Notes: generated from the letters alone by a model not told the origin. Shown: positions 1 through 9,003, numbered from the stretch's first letter. The stretch is DNA of 64,000 bases from Faecalicatena faecalis (GCF_012524165.2 NZ_JABACJ020000003.1:248001-312000); one strand, 5' to 3'. Numbers and translations: made by a program.

Positions 1-229
1 AGTTCTTCGGCAGATCTCTCTCCGCTACTGGAATCGTCTCGTCAGATGTAGAACACAGGCCCACTGTGGCAGCCCCCATCGCCATTGCAATTTCCTGTGG
101 AAAATAGGTACAGTATGCACCTACGATCGGTATTCCTTTTTCTTTCAACTGCTTAACTGCTAGAAATGAATTTTTGCGTTGCTCGGCAAACTCCTCGAAT
201 ACCTCTGGCAGATCTTTGATTACTTCCAT
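1..229 (-). CDS. Double-cubane-cluster reductase family protein, N-terminal part (2-hydroxyacyl-CoA dehydratase superfamily)
   Basis: Only the first 76 codons lie in the window; the frame runs off position 1. The visible sequence has the hallmarks of the YjiM/double-cubane family: GAYCTYFPQE near residue 37, with Cys40, and GLCSTSDETIP near residue 57, with Cys59, followed by AERDLPKN. Characterised relatives are single-subunit, roughly 400-residue proteins that bind an Fe8S9 double cubane and reduce small molecules, using electrons pushed in by an ATP-dependent activase. The ATG at 229 follows a GGAGG-like site, reading GAGGAAAC just before the start. It is not adjacent to the two-subunit relatives at 29272-31998, so the window holds two separate members of this superfamily. 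Confidence 0.82.
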   Translation of the reverse strand, partial: MEVIKDLPEVFEEFAEQRKNSFLAVKQLKEKGIPIVGAYCTYFPQEIAMAMGAATVGLCSTSDETIPVAERDLPKN

Positions 230-413
230 TTTGTTTCCTCCAATTAATTTCTTCTTGCCCCGGTGCCGCGATGCCGCCCGGGTACAGCATGTCTATATTT
301 TATCATTGTCCGCCCGGAAGCACTAATCAATAAACATAATATAAGCAGAGATTTATAGGTGATTTCTATATATTGGAAATTTTCTATATAACGAATTCTT
401 TATACTGCATAGA

Positions 414-451
414 TAAAAAGCAGCAGGACACTTTTTGTCCTGGCTGCTTTA
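414..451 (-). terminator. Intrinsic terminator after the GH43 gene
   Basis: On the minus strand the arms AAAGCAGCCAGGACA and TGTCCTGCTGCTTTTT pair with one mismatch and end in a T-run. It lies just downstream of the GH43 stop codon, so it closes the GPH-GH5-GH43 operon. Confidence 0.8.
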
Positions 452-459
452 CATTCTCT

Positions 460-2106
460 CTATTCTACTTCTTTTGTCTCATCTGCCACATATTCAAAAA
501 AGTCAAAATCTGCATAATGCTGATGCTTCACTCGGTCGGCACAGGTAAGACCGACCATAGTACCCGTAAATTCTCCATATTTGCAGTATTCATCCGAAAA
601 TTTTGTGGTATCGAAAATGCGTCCGATCCGCTCATACTTTTCCCCGTCATAACTCCATTCGAACCAGGACTGTCTTCCTTTTATCTCTAGTCTTAAGTAA
701 ATTGGTACATCCTCCACCGGAATCCTGGTATTTAAAAATTCCGTCTTCTCTCCATTTTCCAGATGGATGATGGAAAGTGCGCTCTGTCCCAATGTCTCGC
801 TGTAATATTTCCGCAGGTTGATATAATTCATATTGTCATAATATAGAATCAATCCTGCACTGTGCTGATGTACTTCCGGCTTAAATTCCATTTTAGTTGT
901 AATCTTAGCATATACACTGGTCAGTTTTCTGGCAAGTATACTGACCTTATTTAACGAAGTTCTGGACTCCTGGCCTCTGATTCTCACATATCCGGGCCTT
1001 GCCTTCACATCTGCAAAGGACTGAGGCATGATTCTTGGTGCATAATACCAATTTCCAAGCTCCCCCCGGTCAAAATCGTCGAAATCAGGAATCTGCGGCA
1101 TCGGGCATTCCTCAAGGTCCGCCTCCTGCACCTCTAGTTTAGCCAGATTACTTCCATCCGCCATTCTAAGCCAGTCATCCTCTGTCCACACCATCTTTTG
1201 AATTGCAGTTTCACGCCCCAGTGTACAGCGCAATTCCGGGGCAAAGGGCCTGGAAGTCAGATGCACAAGATAAACTTCCCCTTTTTGTGTCTCCACATAG
1301 CTTCCATGTCCTGATTTCTGCAGAACTGACTCTGGATTATAGTATTTCGGCTTTAAATGATCTGGATCATGGCGTTCATAAGAATCGCCCGGTACAGAGG
1401 TCACGATTGGATTCATTGGGTCCTTCTCGTACGGTCCCCAGACATGCTCTGCCCGTCCCATGGTAACACAGTGGTTATATCCCGTCCCACCTTCTGCACA
1501 CATAATGTAATAGTAATTTCCTCGTTTCGTCAGATGCGGTGCTTCAATACACCCCCGGTCTGTACCACCGTTCCAGACTCTCTTTGGATAGCCGACAATG
1601 CTTTTTTGTTCTGGAGAATACTCCACCATACAGATGGCCCCCGGCTTCTCATATCCTTCCCTTGTCTCCCATTCCAGGGATACCACCCATTTTCTCCCGT
1701 CATCATCATGAAACAGAGAGGCATCAAAGCCAGAAGAATGGAGATACACCGGTTCACTCCAAGGACCTTTGATATCCTTTGCCGTGATGACAAAATTGTC
1801 AACATCAAAATATCTTGCATTCATAGAATTCATGACACCATACACTACATAAAATAAATCATCCTGCTCACAGTATGTCAGACATGGTGCCCAGATTCCC
1901 TTTGCTGACGGCAACTTTTTCAGATCTACCTTCACATCATCTGTTAACACATGTGTATATAATTCCCAGTTCTTTAAGTCTCTGGAATGATAGACTGGGA
2001 TTCCCGGAAACCACTCGAATGTTGAGACCGCCAGATAGTAGTCGTCCCCTTTTCTGCAAATACACGGGTCAGGGTTGAATCCCGGTAAAATTGGATTCTT
2101 AATCAT
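460..2106 (-). CDS. Glycoside hydrolase family 43 beta-xylosidase / alpha-L-arabinofuranosidase
   Basis: A 548-residue cytoplasmic enzyme without a signal peptide. The five-bladed propeller starts with NPILPGFNPDP, placing the general base at Asp13. The pKa-modulating Asp128 is in SGFDASLF and the general acid Glu188 in CIEAPHL. The C-terminal half, from about residue 340, looks like the beta-sandwich (DUF1349/GH43 C2) domain of xylan 1,4-beta-xylosidases. The length fits that subgroup. It probably releases xylose or arabinose from imported xylo-oligosaccharides. It is the last gene of a three-gene operon behind GH5 and a GPH symporter. The ATG at 2106 has TAGGAGGC seven bases upstream. Exact substrate, xylosidase or arabinofuranosidase, cannot be settled by reading. 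Confidence 0.9.
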   Translation of the reverse strand: MIKNPILPGFNPDPCICRKGDDYYLAVSTFEWFPGIPVYHSRDLKNWELYTHVLTDDVKVDLKKLPSAKGIWAPCLTYCEQDDLFYVVYGVMNSMNARYFDVDNFVITAKDIKGPWSEPVYLHSSGFDASLFHDDDGRKWVVSLEWETREGYEKPGAICMVEYSPEQKSIVGYPKRVWNGGTDRGCIEAPHLTKRGNYYYIMCAEGGTGYNHCVTMGRAEHVWGPYEKDPMNPIVTSVPGDSYERHDPDHLKPKYYNPESVLQKSGHGSYVETQKGEVYLVHLTSRPFAPELRCTLGRETAIQKMVWTEDDWLRMADGSNLAKLEVQEADLEECPMPQIPDFDDFDRGELGNWYYAPRIMPQSFADVKARPGYVRIRGQESRTSLNKVSILARKLTSVYAKITTKMEFKPEVHQHSAGLILYYDNMNYINLRKYYSETLGQSALSIIHLENGEKTEFLNTRIPVEDVPIYLRLEIKGRQSWFEWSYDGEKYERIGRIFDTTKFSDEYCKYGEFTGTMVGLTCADRVKHQHYADFDFFEYVADETKEVE

Positions 2107-2183
2107 AACAATGCCTCCTAGTTTTACTTAAACGGCCGTCTATCGTCCGTTTTACCACTTTGTCATCCTCTTTTTTCTCTATT

Positions 2184-3365
2184 CTAATTTTGTTCCTCTA
2201 TCTCGTCCTGAAACCAGCCATGAGCGACACATTTTCCAAAGTCCCATGCATCCCAGCCGATCCAGCCATTTTCATTGACCGTATCCAGAAGCAGCTTATA
2301 ATTCCAGTAGAAATACCCGCTGCCTTTGTGCCATGCCCGAAGCTGTGCCTCTGAGACTGCCTGATAGATGTCCTTTTTCTCTTCTTCGCTGTATGCTTCT
2401 GTCTGCGCCCCTTCGATGCCATTGAGCACGGACTGCCCGCCTTTTGTATCACATCCGCAGGCCTGGGAATTGAAGAGGCACCACTCCCCGCAGATCACCG
2501 GGAAATACTGCTGCATCTCCTCCACGGCCGTCTCATAATGTTTCTGGATATATTCCACATAAGCTTCTTTTTCCTGGGGGCAGCCGTCACTCTCTGCCAT
2601 CATAAGATACTGGTGCGTATCCAGAACAACATTTTTAAACTCCTCTTCCCTCATAAAATCCTTCCACGCATAGATATCAAATCCATCATGGAACACGATC
2701 ACCTTCTCCTCGGACAGATATTTCCTCATTCTACGATAAGCCTTCACGTAAAAATCTTTCAGAAAATCCAGTTCCACCGGGGCACTGCCTGCTGCCATCT
2801 CAGGATCAACTGCCTTGTAACGCTCCATAATATTGAATGTATCCCACGCCGCTTTTGTCAGCGGTTCATTGACAATTTCGATTCCCCAGAGGCTTTCTGC
2901 ATGCGCATATCTTTCAGACAGCTTTTCCAGCACATTTAAGGTAAACTCTACACTTTCCTCCTGCTGCGCCCATTTACACACCCCGGAAAGCCCTCCATTA
3001 TCAAAACCATTCTGGCTGCCCGGAACCGTATGCAGGTCGATCAGCACTTTCAATCCATACTTTTCTGCCCAGTTCATCGCCTTATCCAGTTCCCCGATAC
3101 AGCCGATGAATGGCTCACAGTCTCCGAAGATAAAGTACGGAACCGGAATCCGCACCGCATTCATTCCATAAGACTTGATAATCGCAAAATCTCTCTCGGT
3201 AATGTATTCACTGCGGTGCACTTTGATCCGCGCCTCATAGACTTCTTTTGAAAGCTGCCGCGGAAGATAATACTCATCTTCCGCAGTCGTTCCCTCGAAC
3301 AAAGCCGGGCTCATCCATTTTTCCAGTACAAGCCAGTTTCCCAGATTCACACCTTTTATATACAT
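2184..3365 (-). CDS. Glycoside hydrolase family 5 (exo-beta-glucanase-like)
   Basis: A 393-residue TIM-barrel hydrolase with no signal peptide, so it works on imported oligosaccharides. It opens with GVNLGNWLVLEKWM, typical of GH5 enzymes related to fungal exo-1,3-glucanases. The acid/base is Glu167 in IEIVNEP and the nucleophile Glu294 in VICGEWC. His112 in DLHTVPGSQNG and the HQY near 251 are other conserved family positions. It lies between the GPH symporter and GH43 genes and is co-transcribed with them. An AGAGGAAA site precedes the ATG at 3365. The subfamily resemblance suggests beta-glucosidic substrates, but the xylan-type neighbours leave the real substrate open. Confidence 0.88.
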   Translation of the reverse strand: MYIKGVNLGNWLVLEKWMSPALFEGTTAEDEYYLPRQLSKEVYEARIKVHRSEYITERDFAIIKSYGMNAVRIPVPYFIFGDCEPFIGCIGELDKAMNWAEKYGLKVLIDLHTVPGSQNGFDNGGLSGVCKWAQQEESVEFTLNVLEKLSERYAHAESLWGIEIVNEPLTKAAWDTFNIMERYKAVDPEMAAGSAPVELDFLKDFYVKAYRRMRKYLSEEKVIVFHDGFDIYAWKDFMREEEFKNVVLDTHQYLMMAESDGCPQEKEAYVEYIQKHYETAVEEMQQYFPVICGEWCLFNSQACGCDTKGGQSVLNGIEGAQTEAYSEEEKKDIYQAVSEAQLRAWHKGSGYFYWNYKLLLDTVNENGWIGWDAWDFGKCVAHGWFQDEIEEQN

Positions 3366-3380
3366 GATTTTCCTCTCCTA

Positions 3381-3484
3381 TATATCCGAACTTTGATATC
3401 CTAACCTTTATATCTGAAGCTTTATACCTAAATCTTTATATTTTAACTTCTATATCCGAATCTCTATTTCCGTATCTCTATTCC
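3381..3484 (-). repeat. Degenerate 14-bp tandem array between the symporter and GH5 genes
   Basis: Seven 14-bp units in strict register fill the gap between two co-transcribed genes, plus a partial eighth that abuts the symporter stop codon. Plus-strand examples are tatatccgaacttt, tatatctgaagctt and tatatccgaatctc. Units differ at two to five positions. Similar arrays sit at 13340-13409 (14 bp) and 32821-32883 (21 bp). Confidence 0.85.
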
Positions 3485-4843
3485 CTAGCCTTCTGCTCTC
3501 TTCTTTAAATCTTCGATGATTCCGTCGAATTCCTTATCCAGCTTATATCCCTGGAGCAGGATGATAATCACAGCGTAAATCACGATTGGGATGATTGCAA
3601 ACGCCAGCTTTACAGAGAAAATTGCGCCCGCTGACTGTACTGTCGCGGAATCCACATAACCTCCCATGGAAATAATTCCGCCCAGGATTGCAGAGCCAAG
3701 TCCGTTTCCGATCTTATAGCCAAAGCTGCACGCACTGTTGACAAGCCCTTCTGTACGGTTTCCTGTCTTCCACTCGCCATAATCGATGGTATCGGAAACC
3801 ATTGCCCACATGGTAGCACCCGTGCATGCTGATGCAACACCTCGAAGAACGCTGCATGCGATGATCAATGCATAATTATCTGTCATAAGCATCAGGCCAA
3901 AACCGATGATACTCAGGATACATCCGATAATCATGACGTTTCGTTTTCCCATTCTTTTGATGAAGAAAGCAACAATGAACATCGTCACGATCTGTGCAAT
4001 ATATACTGCATTTCCAATCGGAGCCACCAGGTTCTTATCTCCCAGCACTGCCTTTGCAAAGTAGACTGTCGCACCGCCGTACAGAGCCATGGCAATAAAA
4101 ATCAGAGCCAGCATGATTGTCACGATGATCCAGTATTTATTTTTGATCAGTGAGATAAATCCCTCTTTGATTGGAACATTTCTTTCTTCACCATCTTTGA
4201 CTGCCGGTTTTACACGCTCCTTGCAGCCTGCAAAGTTGATCAGGAACAGAATCACTGAAATCAGCCCAAATACGCCGAACGTCTTGCTCCATGCTGCCGC
4301 ATTATCTCCGAAAAATTCTACAAACTTCAATGTATAGGTATTGATGAAAAGGGACCCCGCCGTTGCAAGCAGATTCCGGAATACACTCAGTACACTTCTC
4401 TCGTATGGGTCCTGCGTCATCAGTGCGTTCAGTGAAGAATATGGTACGTTGATCGCCGTGTAGATCACAGTAGACACCAGGTTATATGTAATGAACACGT
4501 ACACTAACTTTGCGTTGGAAGCCCAGCTCGTCGGCACGGAAAACAAAAGCACTCCTGCCAGTGCAAATGGAATACACATCCTGAGAATCCACGGTCTCGC
4601 CTTTCCAAACTTCGAATGCGTCCTGTCTACGATATTTCCCATAATCAGATCACTGATCCCGTCGAAAATACGTGACACCAGCATAATGATACCGACTGCC
4701 CCTGCATTCACGCCCGCATAATCTGTATAGTACAGAAGCAGAAAACCTGTCATTGCTGTATATATAATGTTGCAGCCTGCATCCCCACATCCAAACGCAA
4801 AACGCTCAAAAATGGATAATCCTTTTTTCTTTACCTGTTCCAT
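3485..4843 (-). CDS. GPH-family (glycoside-pentoside-hexuronide) sugar:cation symporter
   Basis: A 452-residue, 12-helix major facilitator protein of the inner membrane. The N-terminal FAFGCGDAGCNIIYT and RIFDGISDLIMGNIVDRT (helix 2-3 loop) are signatures of the GPH family, which includes XynP/YicJ-type xyloside carriers. It probably imports xylosides or short glucans with Na+ or H+ for the two intracellular hydrolases encoded downstream. It is the first gene of the operon: a promoter is readable at 4963-4991, followed by a leader of about 110 nt carrying a hairpin. GGAGG lies ten bases before the ATG at 4843. Family placement is firm; the transported sugar is inferred from the neighbours. 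Confidence 0.9.
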   Translation of the reverse strand: MEQVKKKGLSIFERFAFGCGDAGCNIIYTAMTGFLLLYYTDYAGVNAGAVGIIMLVSRIFDGISDLIMGNIVDRTHSKFGKARPWILRMCIPFALAGVLLFSVPTSWASNAKLVYVFITYNLVSTVIYTAINVPYSSLNALMTQDPYERSVLSVFRNLLATAGSLFINTYTLKFVEFFGDNAAAWSKTFGVFGLISVILFLINFAGCKERVKPAVKDGEERNVPIKEGFISLIKNKYWIIVTIMLALIFIAMALYGGATVYFAKAVLGDKNLVAPIGNAVYIAQIVTMFIVAFFIKRMGKRNVMIIGCILSIIGFGLMLMTDNYALIIACSVLRGVASACTGATMWAMVSDTIDYGEWKTGNRTEGLVNSACSFGYKIGNGLGSAILGGIISMGGYVDSATVQSAGAIFSVKLAFAIIPIVIYAVIIILLQGYKLDKEFDGIIEDLKKRAEG

Positions 4844-4877
4844 TTAAAACAATCCTCCTTGATCCTCTCATCTGTTT

Positions 4878-4905
4878 CTCAGTCAGGCAAATATGCCTGT
4901 CTGAG
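4878..4905 (-). promoter_or_regulatory. 28-nt near-perfect palindrome in the leader of the GPH-GH5-GH43 operon
   Basis: The arms CTCAG-CAGGCA and TGCCTG-CTGAG pair around an AAAT-like centre. It sits in the 5' leader, about 35 bases before the symporter ATG and 50 bases after the predicted start point. It could be a regulator site or an mRNA-stabilising hairpin; no T-run follows it. Confidence 0.5.
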
Positions 4906-4962
4906 CGGTTACCGGAAGGAATCTTTTTCTCTTGGGCCCGTTCTGTCGTGATTCCTTTGATG

Positions 4963-4991
4963 GTTATATTCTAGCAATTTATTTCCCGCAA
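4963..4991 (-). promoter_or_regulatory. Promoter of the hemicellulose operon
   Basis: Minus strand: TTGCGG, 17-bp spacer, TATAAC. It lies just past the AraC-gene terminator and upstream of the symporter leader. No AraC site was identified with confidence. Confidence 0.5.
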
Positions 4992-5011
4992 TAAAAGGAT
5001 TTATACAAACG

Positions 5012-5051
5012 AAAAAACAGGTCGATACTAACTTTTTAAGTATCGACCTGC
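5012..5051 (-). terminator. Intrinsic terminator of the AraC-type gene
   Basis: Minus strand: GCAGGTCGATACT pairs with AGTATCGACCTG, a 12-bp perfect stem, followed by TTTTTT. It separates the regulator from the operon downstream. Confidence 0.9.
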
Positions 5052-5085
5052 TATTGTGTTTCCCTGTATCGGTTAACAATTCTTA

Positions 5086-5919
5086 TTATTTGCGAGCTTC
5101 TCTCGGTGTACACCCATACACTTCCTTGAACATCCTGCGGAAGACCTTATCATTATAAAACCCGTGTTTCTCCTGAATATCTTTGATTGGCATATTCGTA
5201 TTCAGCAGATCCACATAAATCTTTTCCAGACGTACCATATTCAGATACTCCAGAAATGTCATCCCCATATTGTTCTTAAAAAACCTGGAAAAATAAATCT
5301 CATTCAGCCCTACCAGCCCTGCAATCTCCGGAATGGAGATTGGCTCCTGGTAGTGCTCCTCCACATACTCAATAATCGTCTGGATCCGTTCCAGATTCTT
5401 CTCATTCTTCTGACGCTCTTTTCTGTCTACCTTATAAGAAAAAGAATGGACCAGAATATAGATAATCTCAAAGATCAGGCTGTAACAGCGGAATACATAA
5501 CCTTCCACCTGAAACTCATAATTGATCCAGAGATCCTGCAGCGTACTGCGGATATTCGCCAGCTTCGTCTGTACCTTCGGATCCTTTGACTCCAGATCCA
5601 CACAAAAAGAGTAATCCCGGATATCCGGCATGAACTTCTCCAGAAACGAAATCGGTATCTGTAGAAGAATTGCTGTATTCCCGCCCATGCATCTCGTCGA
5701 GTGGATACTCATGGGATTTATAACGACAAAATCATTGACCTTAAGCTGGGTCGTCTTATTATTCACTTGTATTTCCAGATCCCCGTGGGTCAGATAGATG
5801 ATCTCAATCCAGTCGTGAAAATGCTTGTTGATAACCGTCTGTCCCGGGTCTATGAAAAAGTCCAGATGGAGGTCTAACATCTCATTTTTATCTATAAATT
5901 CATGTCGGTATTGTTCCAT
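5086..5919 (-). CDS. AraC-family transcriptional regulator with N-terminal cupin
   Basis: About 277 residues. The N-terminal 150 residues form a cupin sensor (HFHDWIEIIYLTHGDLEIQV), and the last 100 contain two helix-turn-helix motifs (ISIPEIAGLVGLNEIYFSRFFKNN and the C-terminal GFYNDKVFRRMFKEVYGCTPREAR). It lies directly upstream of the GPH-GH5-GH43 operon on the same strand, separated by a strong terminator. It is therefore the likely sugar-responsive activator of that operon. I chose the ATG at 5919 because GAGGTG sits nine bases before it. The upstream in-frame ATG at 5946 lacks a good site and would add nine residues. Confidence 0.88.
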   Translation of the reverse strand: MEQYRHEFIDKNEMLDLHLDFFIDPGQTVINKHFHDWIEIIYLTHGDLEIQVNNKTTQLKVNDFVVINPMSIHSTRCMGGNTAILLQIPISFLEKFMPDIRDYSFCVDLESKDPKVQTKLANIRSTLQDLWINYEFQVEGYVFRCYSLIFEIIYILVHSFSYKVDRKERQKNEKNLERIQTIIEYVEEHYQEPISIPEIAGLVGLNEIYFSRFFKNNMGMTFLEYLNMVRLEKIYVDLLNTNMPIKDIQEKHGFYNDKVFRRMFKEVYGCTPREARK

Positions 5920-6115
5920 AAGCGGTCTCACCTCTTTACGCTTCATTTATCTTTTTATCAGTTTATCACAAGATTTCAATTCTATAAAGAAGAGCCTTCA
6001 TGGTATAATAAATCAATCTGATGGTGTTTATATGCGTGTGTCCGGAACTTCTAGACAAGGGGCAGTGTTTTTGCGCGCCCTTTGATTTTTAGACGATCAT
6101 AGTCTCCAGAGTAGA

Positions 6116-6667
6116 TTAGTTCGGATAGTAGTTTATAACAATAAAAGTAAGAAGCGTGTCCTGATTATTGATATAGGTATGTCTGATAGACGAGTCAAAA
6201 ACGAGGGCATCACCTGCATTTAGTAAATGATTCCCCATCTCAGTCTGAAGAACGAGCGCACCTTGGATAACGTAGATATATTCCTGTGCCTTTTCCGAAT
6301 GTCCGATAGTCGCGTTGGACGAATGTGCATCCAGTTCTACATAGAACAATTCGAAGTTTCGGACAGGGGTATTTGTGAAATAGCAATAGATACGATAATG
6401 ATCTGTTTCGCCAGTTTGAACCGTTGGCTCCGATTTGCGGATAACAGTTGCCTCTTTCTCTATCCCCTCCATCAATCTTGTATATGGTACATTCAATCCA
6501 TTTGCAATTTTCCAAAGAGTATTGATTGTTGGATTACTGTTTCCTTTTTCTATATCGGATAGCATAGCCTTACTTATTCCAGAAATTTTTGATAATTGGC
6601 CCAGTGTTAGGTTCCGTTCTGTTCTTAATTCATTTAGATTTATCGCTATGATTTTCCCAAGCTCCAT
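6116..6667 (-). CDS. XRE-cupin transcriptional regulator, divergent from azlCD
   Basis: A 183-residue protein: an N-terminal helix-turn-helix (LTLGQLSKISGISKAMLSDI, residues about 20-40) and a C-terminal cupin (EYIYVIQGALVLQTEMGNHLLNAGDAL). This architecture is common in local repressors of amino-acid transport and metabolism genes. The start is the ATG at 6667, with GGAGGAAATTTT before it; an upstream extension to 6796 would run through the intergenic promoter and has no ribosome site. It is divergent from the azlCD transporter genes and is probably their regulator, through the direct repeats at 6697-6750. The local sequence is more AT-rich than neighbouring genes. Confidence 0.87.
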   Translation of the reverse strand: MELGKIIAINLNELRTERNLTLGQLSKISGISKAMLSDIEKGNSNPTINTLWKIANGLNVPYTRLMEGIEKEATVIRKSEPTVQTGETDHYRIYCYFTNTPVRNFELFYVELDAHSSNATIGHSEKAQEYIYVIQGALVLQTEMGNHLLNAGDALVFDSSIRHTYINNQDTLLTFIVINYYPN

Positions 6668-6696
6668 AAAATTTCCTCCCGCCACTTGACAGATAA

Positions 6697-6760
6697 ATCG
6701 AACAGTTGTAAAATATAAAACACACCATGTTCGGTATATCAAACAGTTGTCTACTATAAT
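6697..6760 (+). promoter_or_regulatory. Divergent promoter with two direct 13-bp operator repeats (azlCD / XRE-cupin)
   Basis: ATCGAACAGTTGT (6697-6709) and ATCAAACAGTTGT (6738-6750) are near-identical direct repeats 41 bp apart. A TATAAT box follows at 6755-6760, and the second repeat fills the space between it and any -35 element. This arrangement fits repression of azlCD by the XRE-cupin protein. Confidence 0.6.
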
Positions 6761-6818
6761 ACAGAATATTATAGAGGACTTTTGGCGGAAAATCAAGAAC
6801 TATAAGGAGCTAAAGCAA

Positions 6819-7511
6819 ATGAAAATGAAAGCATTTAAGGCCGCCTTGCCTTATACAATACCAATTTGTATTGGATTCCTTTTCCTGGGAATGTCCTACG
6901 GGTTCCTTATGAAAAGTAAAGGTTTCTCCTTTGTTTATCCAATGTTAATGAGTTTTTTTATTTTTGCCGGTTCTATGGAATTTGTCACTGTGAATTTGCT
7001 GCTGTCAGCTTTTAATCCTCTATACGCATTTTTCCTCACATTGATGGTAAATGCTCGTCATCTATTTTATGGGCTCTCCATGTTGGAAAAATATAAAAAT
7101 GTCGGTTGGAAAAAACTTTATCTGATTTACGGGATGTGCGATGAGTCATTTACAATCAACTGCACCGTGACACCGCCCCCAGATATAGACAAGGGCTGGT
7201 TCATGTTTTTTGTAACAGCTCTCAATCAAATTTATTGGGTTTGCGGGGCAACCTTGGGCGCACTTTTGGGATATGTCATTCACTTCAATACTAAGGGAAT
7301 TGAGTTTGTTATGACAGCGTTATTTGTTGTCATGTTCATCAATCAATGGGAAGAAAACAAAAGTCATCGTCCCGCTTATACTGGGCTTGGCTGTACTTTG
7401 ATCTGTCTGTTGCTTTTTGGTAGTGAACTCTTCATATTACCGGCGATGGCTCTAATAGTGCTATGCTTTACACTAACCAAAAAGAAATACATGAAGGAGG
7501 CGGAACAATGA
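6819..7511 (+). CDS. azlC: AzlC-family branched-chain amino acid exporter, large subunit
   Basis: A 230-residue integral membrane protein. [21 protein letters not shown] at the N-terminus and the [16 protein letters not shown] segment are characteristic of AzlC. Together with the small AzlD subunit, this family exports branched-chain amino acids or their analogues across the cytoplasmic membrane. The start is the ATG at 6819, ten bases after AAGGAG; the open frame continues upstream to 6747 but without a ribosome site. Its stop overlaps the azlD start by four bases, so translation is coupled. It is divergently transcribed from an XRE-cupin regulator. Confidence 0.9.
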   Translation: MKMKAFKAALPYTIPICIGFLFLGMSYGFLMKSKGFSFVYPMLMSFFIFAGSMEFVTVNLLLSAFNPLYAFFLTLMVNARHLFYGLSMLEKYKNVGWKKLYLIYGMCDESFTINCTVTPPPDIDKGWFMFFVTALNQIYWVCGATLGALLGYVIHFNTKGIEFVMTALFVVMFINQWEENKSHRPAYTGLGCTLICLLLFGSELFILPAMALIVLCFTLTKKKYMKEAEQ

Positions 7512-7834
7512 CAACTGCTCAAGGAATAGTTACAATTTTAGTTGTTGTACTGGGTACTATGCTAACAAGATTTCTTCCATTCCTAATTTTCCCGGAGGGA
7601 AAAACTCCGCCGCCATACATTACATATTTGGGAACGGTTCTCCCTTATGCTGTTATAGGACTACTTGTCGTATATTGTTTGAAAGATGCCATATACTCCC
7701 CATTTCATGGACTGCCCGAATTGGTGGCGATTGGGTTTATCGTTATTCTCCATAAATGGAAAAAGAACACTCTTCTGAGTATTGGGGCAGGTACGCTCCT
7801 ATACATGGTTTTGGTGCAAACCTGTTTTCAATAG
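7508..7834 (+). CDS. azlD: AzlD-family branched-chain amino acid exporter, small subunit
   Basis: A 108-residue protein with four predicted membrane helices. The motif [30 protein letters not shown] is typical of AzlD. It completes the AzlCD exporter. The ATG at 7508 overlaps the azlC stop (ATGA) and has AAGGAGG upstream inside azlC. A strong terminator lies at 7990-8036, about 155 bases after the stop. Confidence 0.9.
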   Translation: MTTAQGIVTILVVVLGTMLTRFLPFLIFPEGKTPPPYITYLGTVLPYAVIGLLVVYCLKDAIYSPFHGLPELVAIGFIVILHKWKKNTLLSIGAGTLLYMVLVQTCFQ

Positions 7835-8272
7835 TATTGCCCTTTGGGTGTGTAAATGTCAAATTGCTGTATTGATTTACTCCGGCCCTGTGGAAACACG
7901 CATTAGCGGTTGAGGCAGTCTTATGCGTCCGGCCAAAAGTGTGCTTGATTTGGAAGTTAAGTCCGTTAAAGAGCCAGACACAGAGACGTAGAGCCGATAA
8001 CCCACAAAACAAGTTGTGGTTATCGGCTCTTTTTTTATATTGATCCGAAGAATGGAAAACTGCGGCTTCAAGCAATCCCTGAACTGTATTACGTATTATC
8101 ACTGCCATTTCCCCTGAATCCATGGTACAATATATAGTAAACTAGACATTACATTGTCAACGCGTCAGTACACTATTCTAAACACACTAAATGCCCCAGA
8201 GTTTCACGTCATATAAAGGCTTCAAATGCACATCAGGCTATTTAGCGTCTTTACAGGAAAAGGAGGAGAAAC
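7835..8272 (+). other. 438-bp non-coding interval after azlD
   Basis: The first 200 bases have no convincing reading frame and end in the terminator at 7990-8036. The block 7850-7990 could be a 3' UTR, a small RNA or debris from an acquisition event. The rest leads to the DUF5058 operon. A weak candidate promoter, TTGTCA (8154-8159), 17 bp, TCTAAA (8177-8182), precedes it, and AAAGGAGGAG lies before the 8273 ATG. Confidence 0.4.
7990..8036 (+). terminator. Strong intrinsic terminator after azlCD
   Basis: AGAGCCGATAACC-CACAA pairs with TTGTGGTTATCGGCTCT, a 17-bp stem with one bulged C, followed by TTTTTTT. Confidence 0.9.
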
Positions 8273-8998
8273 ATGAGTTTTAATCCCAGCAGCACTTTTT
8301 TATTCATACTGGCAGGCATCATCATTCTGTTTGTGATCTGTCAGTCGCTATTTTTTCTGGTCCGGGCATACAAAAGAGGCAAGACCCTCGGCATGGATAT
8401 GGCGAAGATTCGCCAGACCATCATTTCCACCGCCGTCTTTACCTTTGCACCGGCCGTATCCATTCTACTCGGAGTCATCACACTATCGAAGTTCCTTGGG
8501 CTTCCGCTGCCCTGGCTCCGTCTCAGCGTAATCGGGGCCATTACATACGAACTTCCGGCCGCTACCACCACCGCGAATGCTTTACATGTCGTACTGTCAG
8601 AGACAGTCACGGACCCTAAGGTGTATACAGCTATCGCCTGGGTCATGACACTCGGCATTTTTCCTGGATTGATCTGGGTCCCGCTGTTTATCCGCAAGAT
8701 TCAGGGCGGCCTTATGAAAATCAAGGACAAAGACAGCAAATGGGGCGATATTATGATGACGGCACTGTTCCTCGGAATGATTTCCGCATTCCTGGGGATG
8801 GTCTTTGCAGATATCCGTTCAGGCTTAAAGGGCTGGATTCCGATTTTTATTCTGCTGTTTTCCGCGCTTCTGATGGGAATCTGCGGACTGCTCATTAAAA
8901 AATGCAATCTGAAATGGCTGGAAAATTATGCGCTGCCCATCAGTATGCTCGGAGCCATGGTCTTTGCTGTATTCCTTACACCATTGATAGGAGGTTGA
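8273..8998 (+). CDS. DUF5058 family membrane protein
   Basis: A 241-residue protein with about six membrane helices, first gene of a three-gene set. The TFAPAVSILLGVITLSKFLGLPLPWLRLSVIGAITYELPAA-type region is what I associate with DUF5058. Function is unknown. The neighbours are a second membrane protein and a membrane-anchored M20 peptidase. The group may move and hydrolyse a small peptide or N-acyl amino acid, but this is inference from context only. AAAGGAGGAG precedes the ATG. Confidence 0.75.
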   Translation: MSFNPSSTFLFILAGIIILFVICQSLFFLVRAYKRGKTLGMDMAKIRQTIISTAVFTFAPAVSILLGVITLSKFLGLPLPWLRLSVIGAITYELPAATTTANALHVVLSETVTDPKVYTAIAWVMTLGIFPGLIWVPLFIRKIQGGLMKIKDKDSKWGDIMMTALFLGMISAFLGMVFADIRSGLKGWIPIFILLFSALLMGICGLLIKKCNLKWLENYALPISMLGAMVFAVFLTPLIGG

Positions 8999-9003
8999 TC
9001 GTT

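Noticed and set aside
3381..3484. CRISPR array as an explanation of the regular repeats
   Set aside because: The units are directly adjacent with no spacers, are only 14 bp and degenerate, and no cas genes are present.
7743..8123. A 126-codon minus-strand frame across the azlD end, the terminator and the gap
   Set aside because: It reads through a strong terminator stem, overlaps azlD on the opposite strand and has no ribosome site; its protein resembles nothing known.
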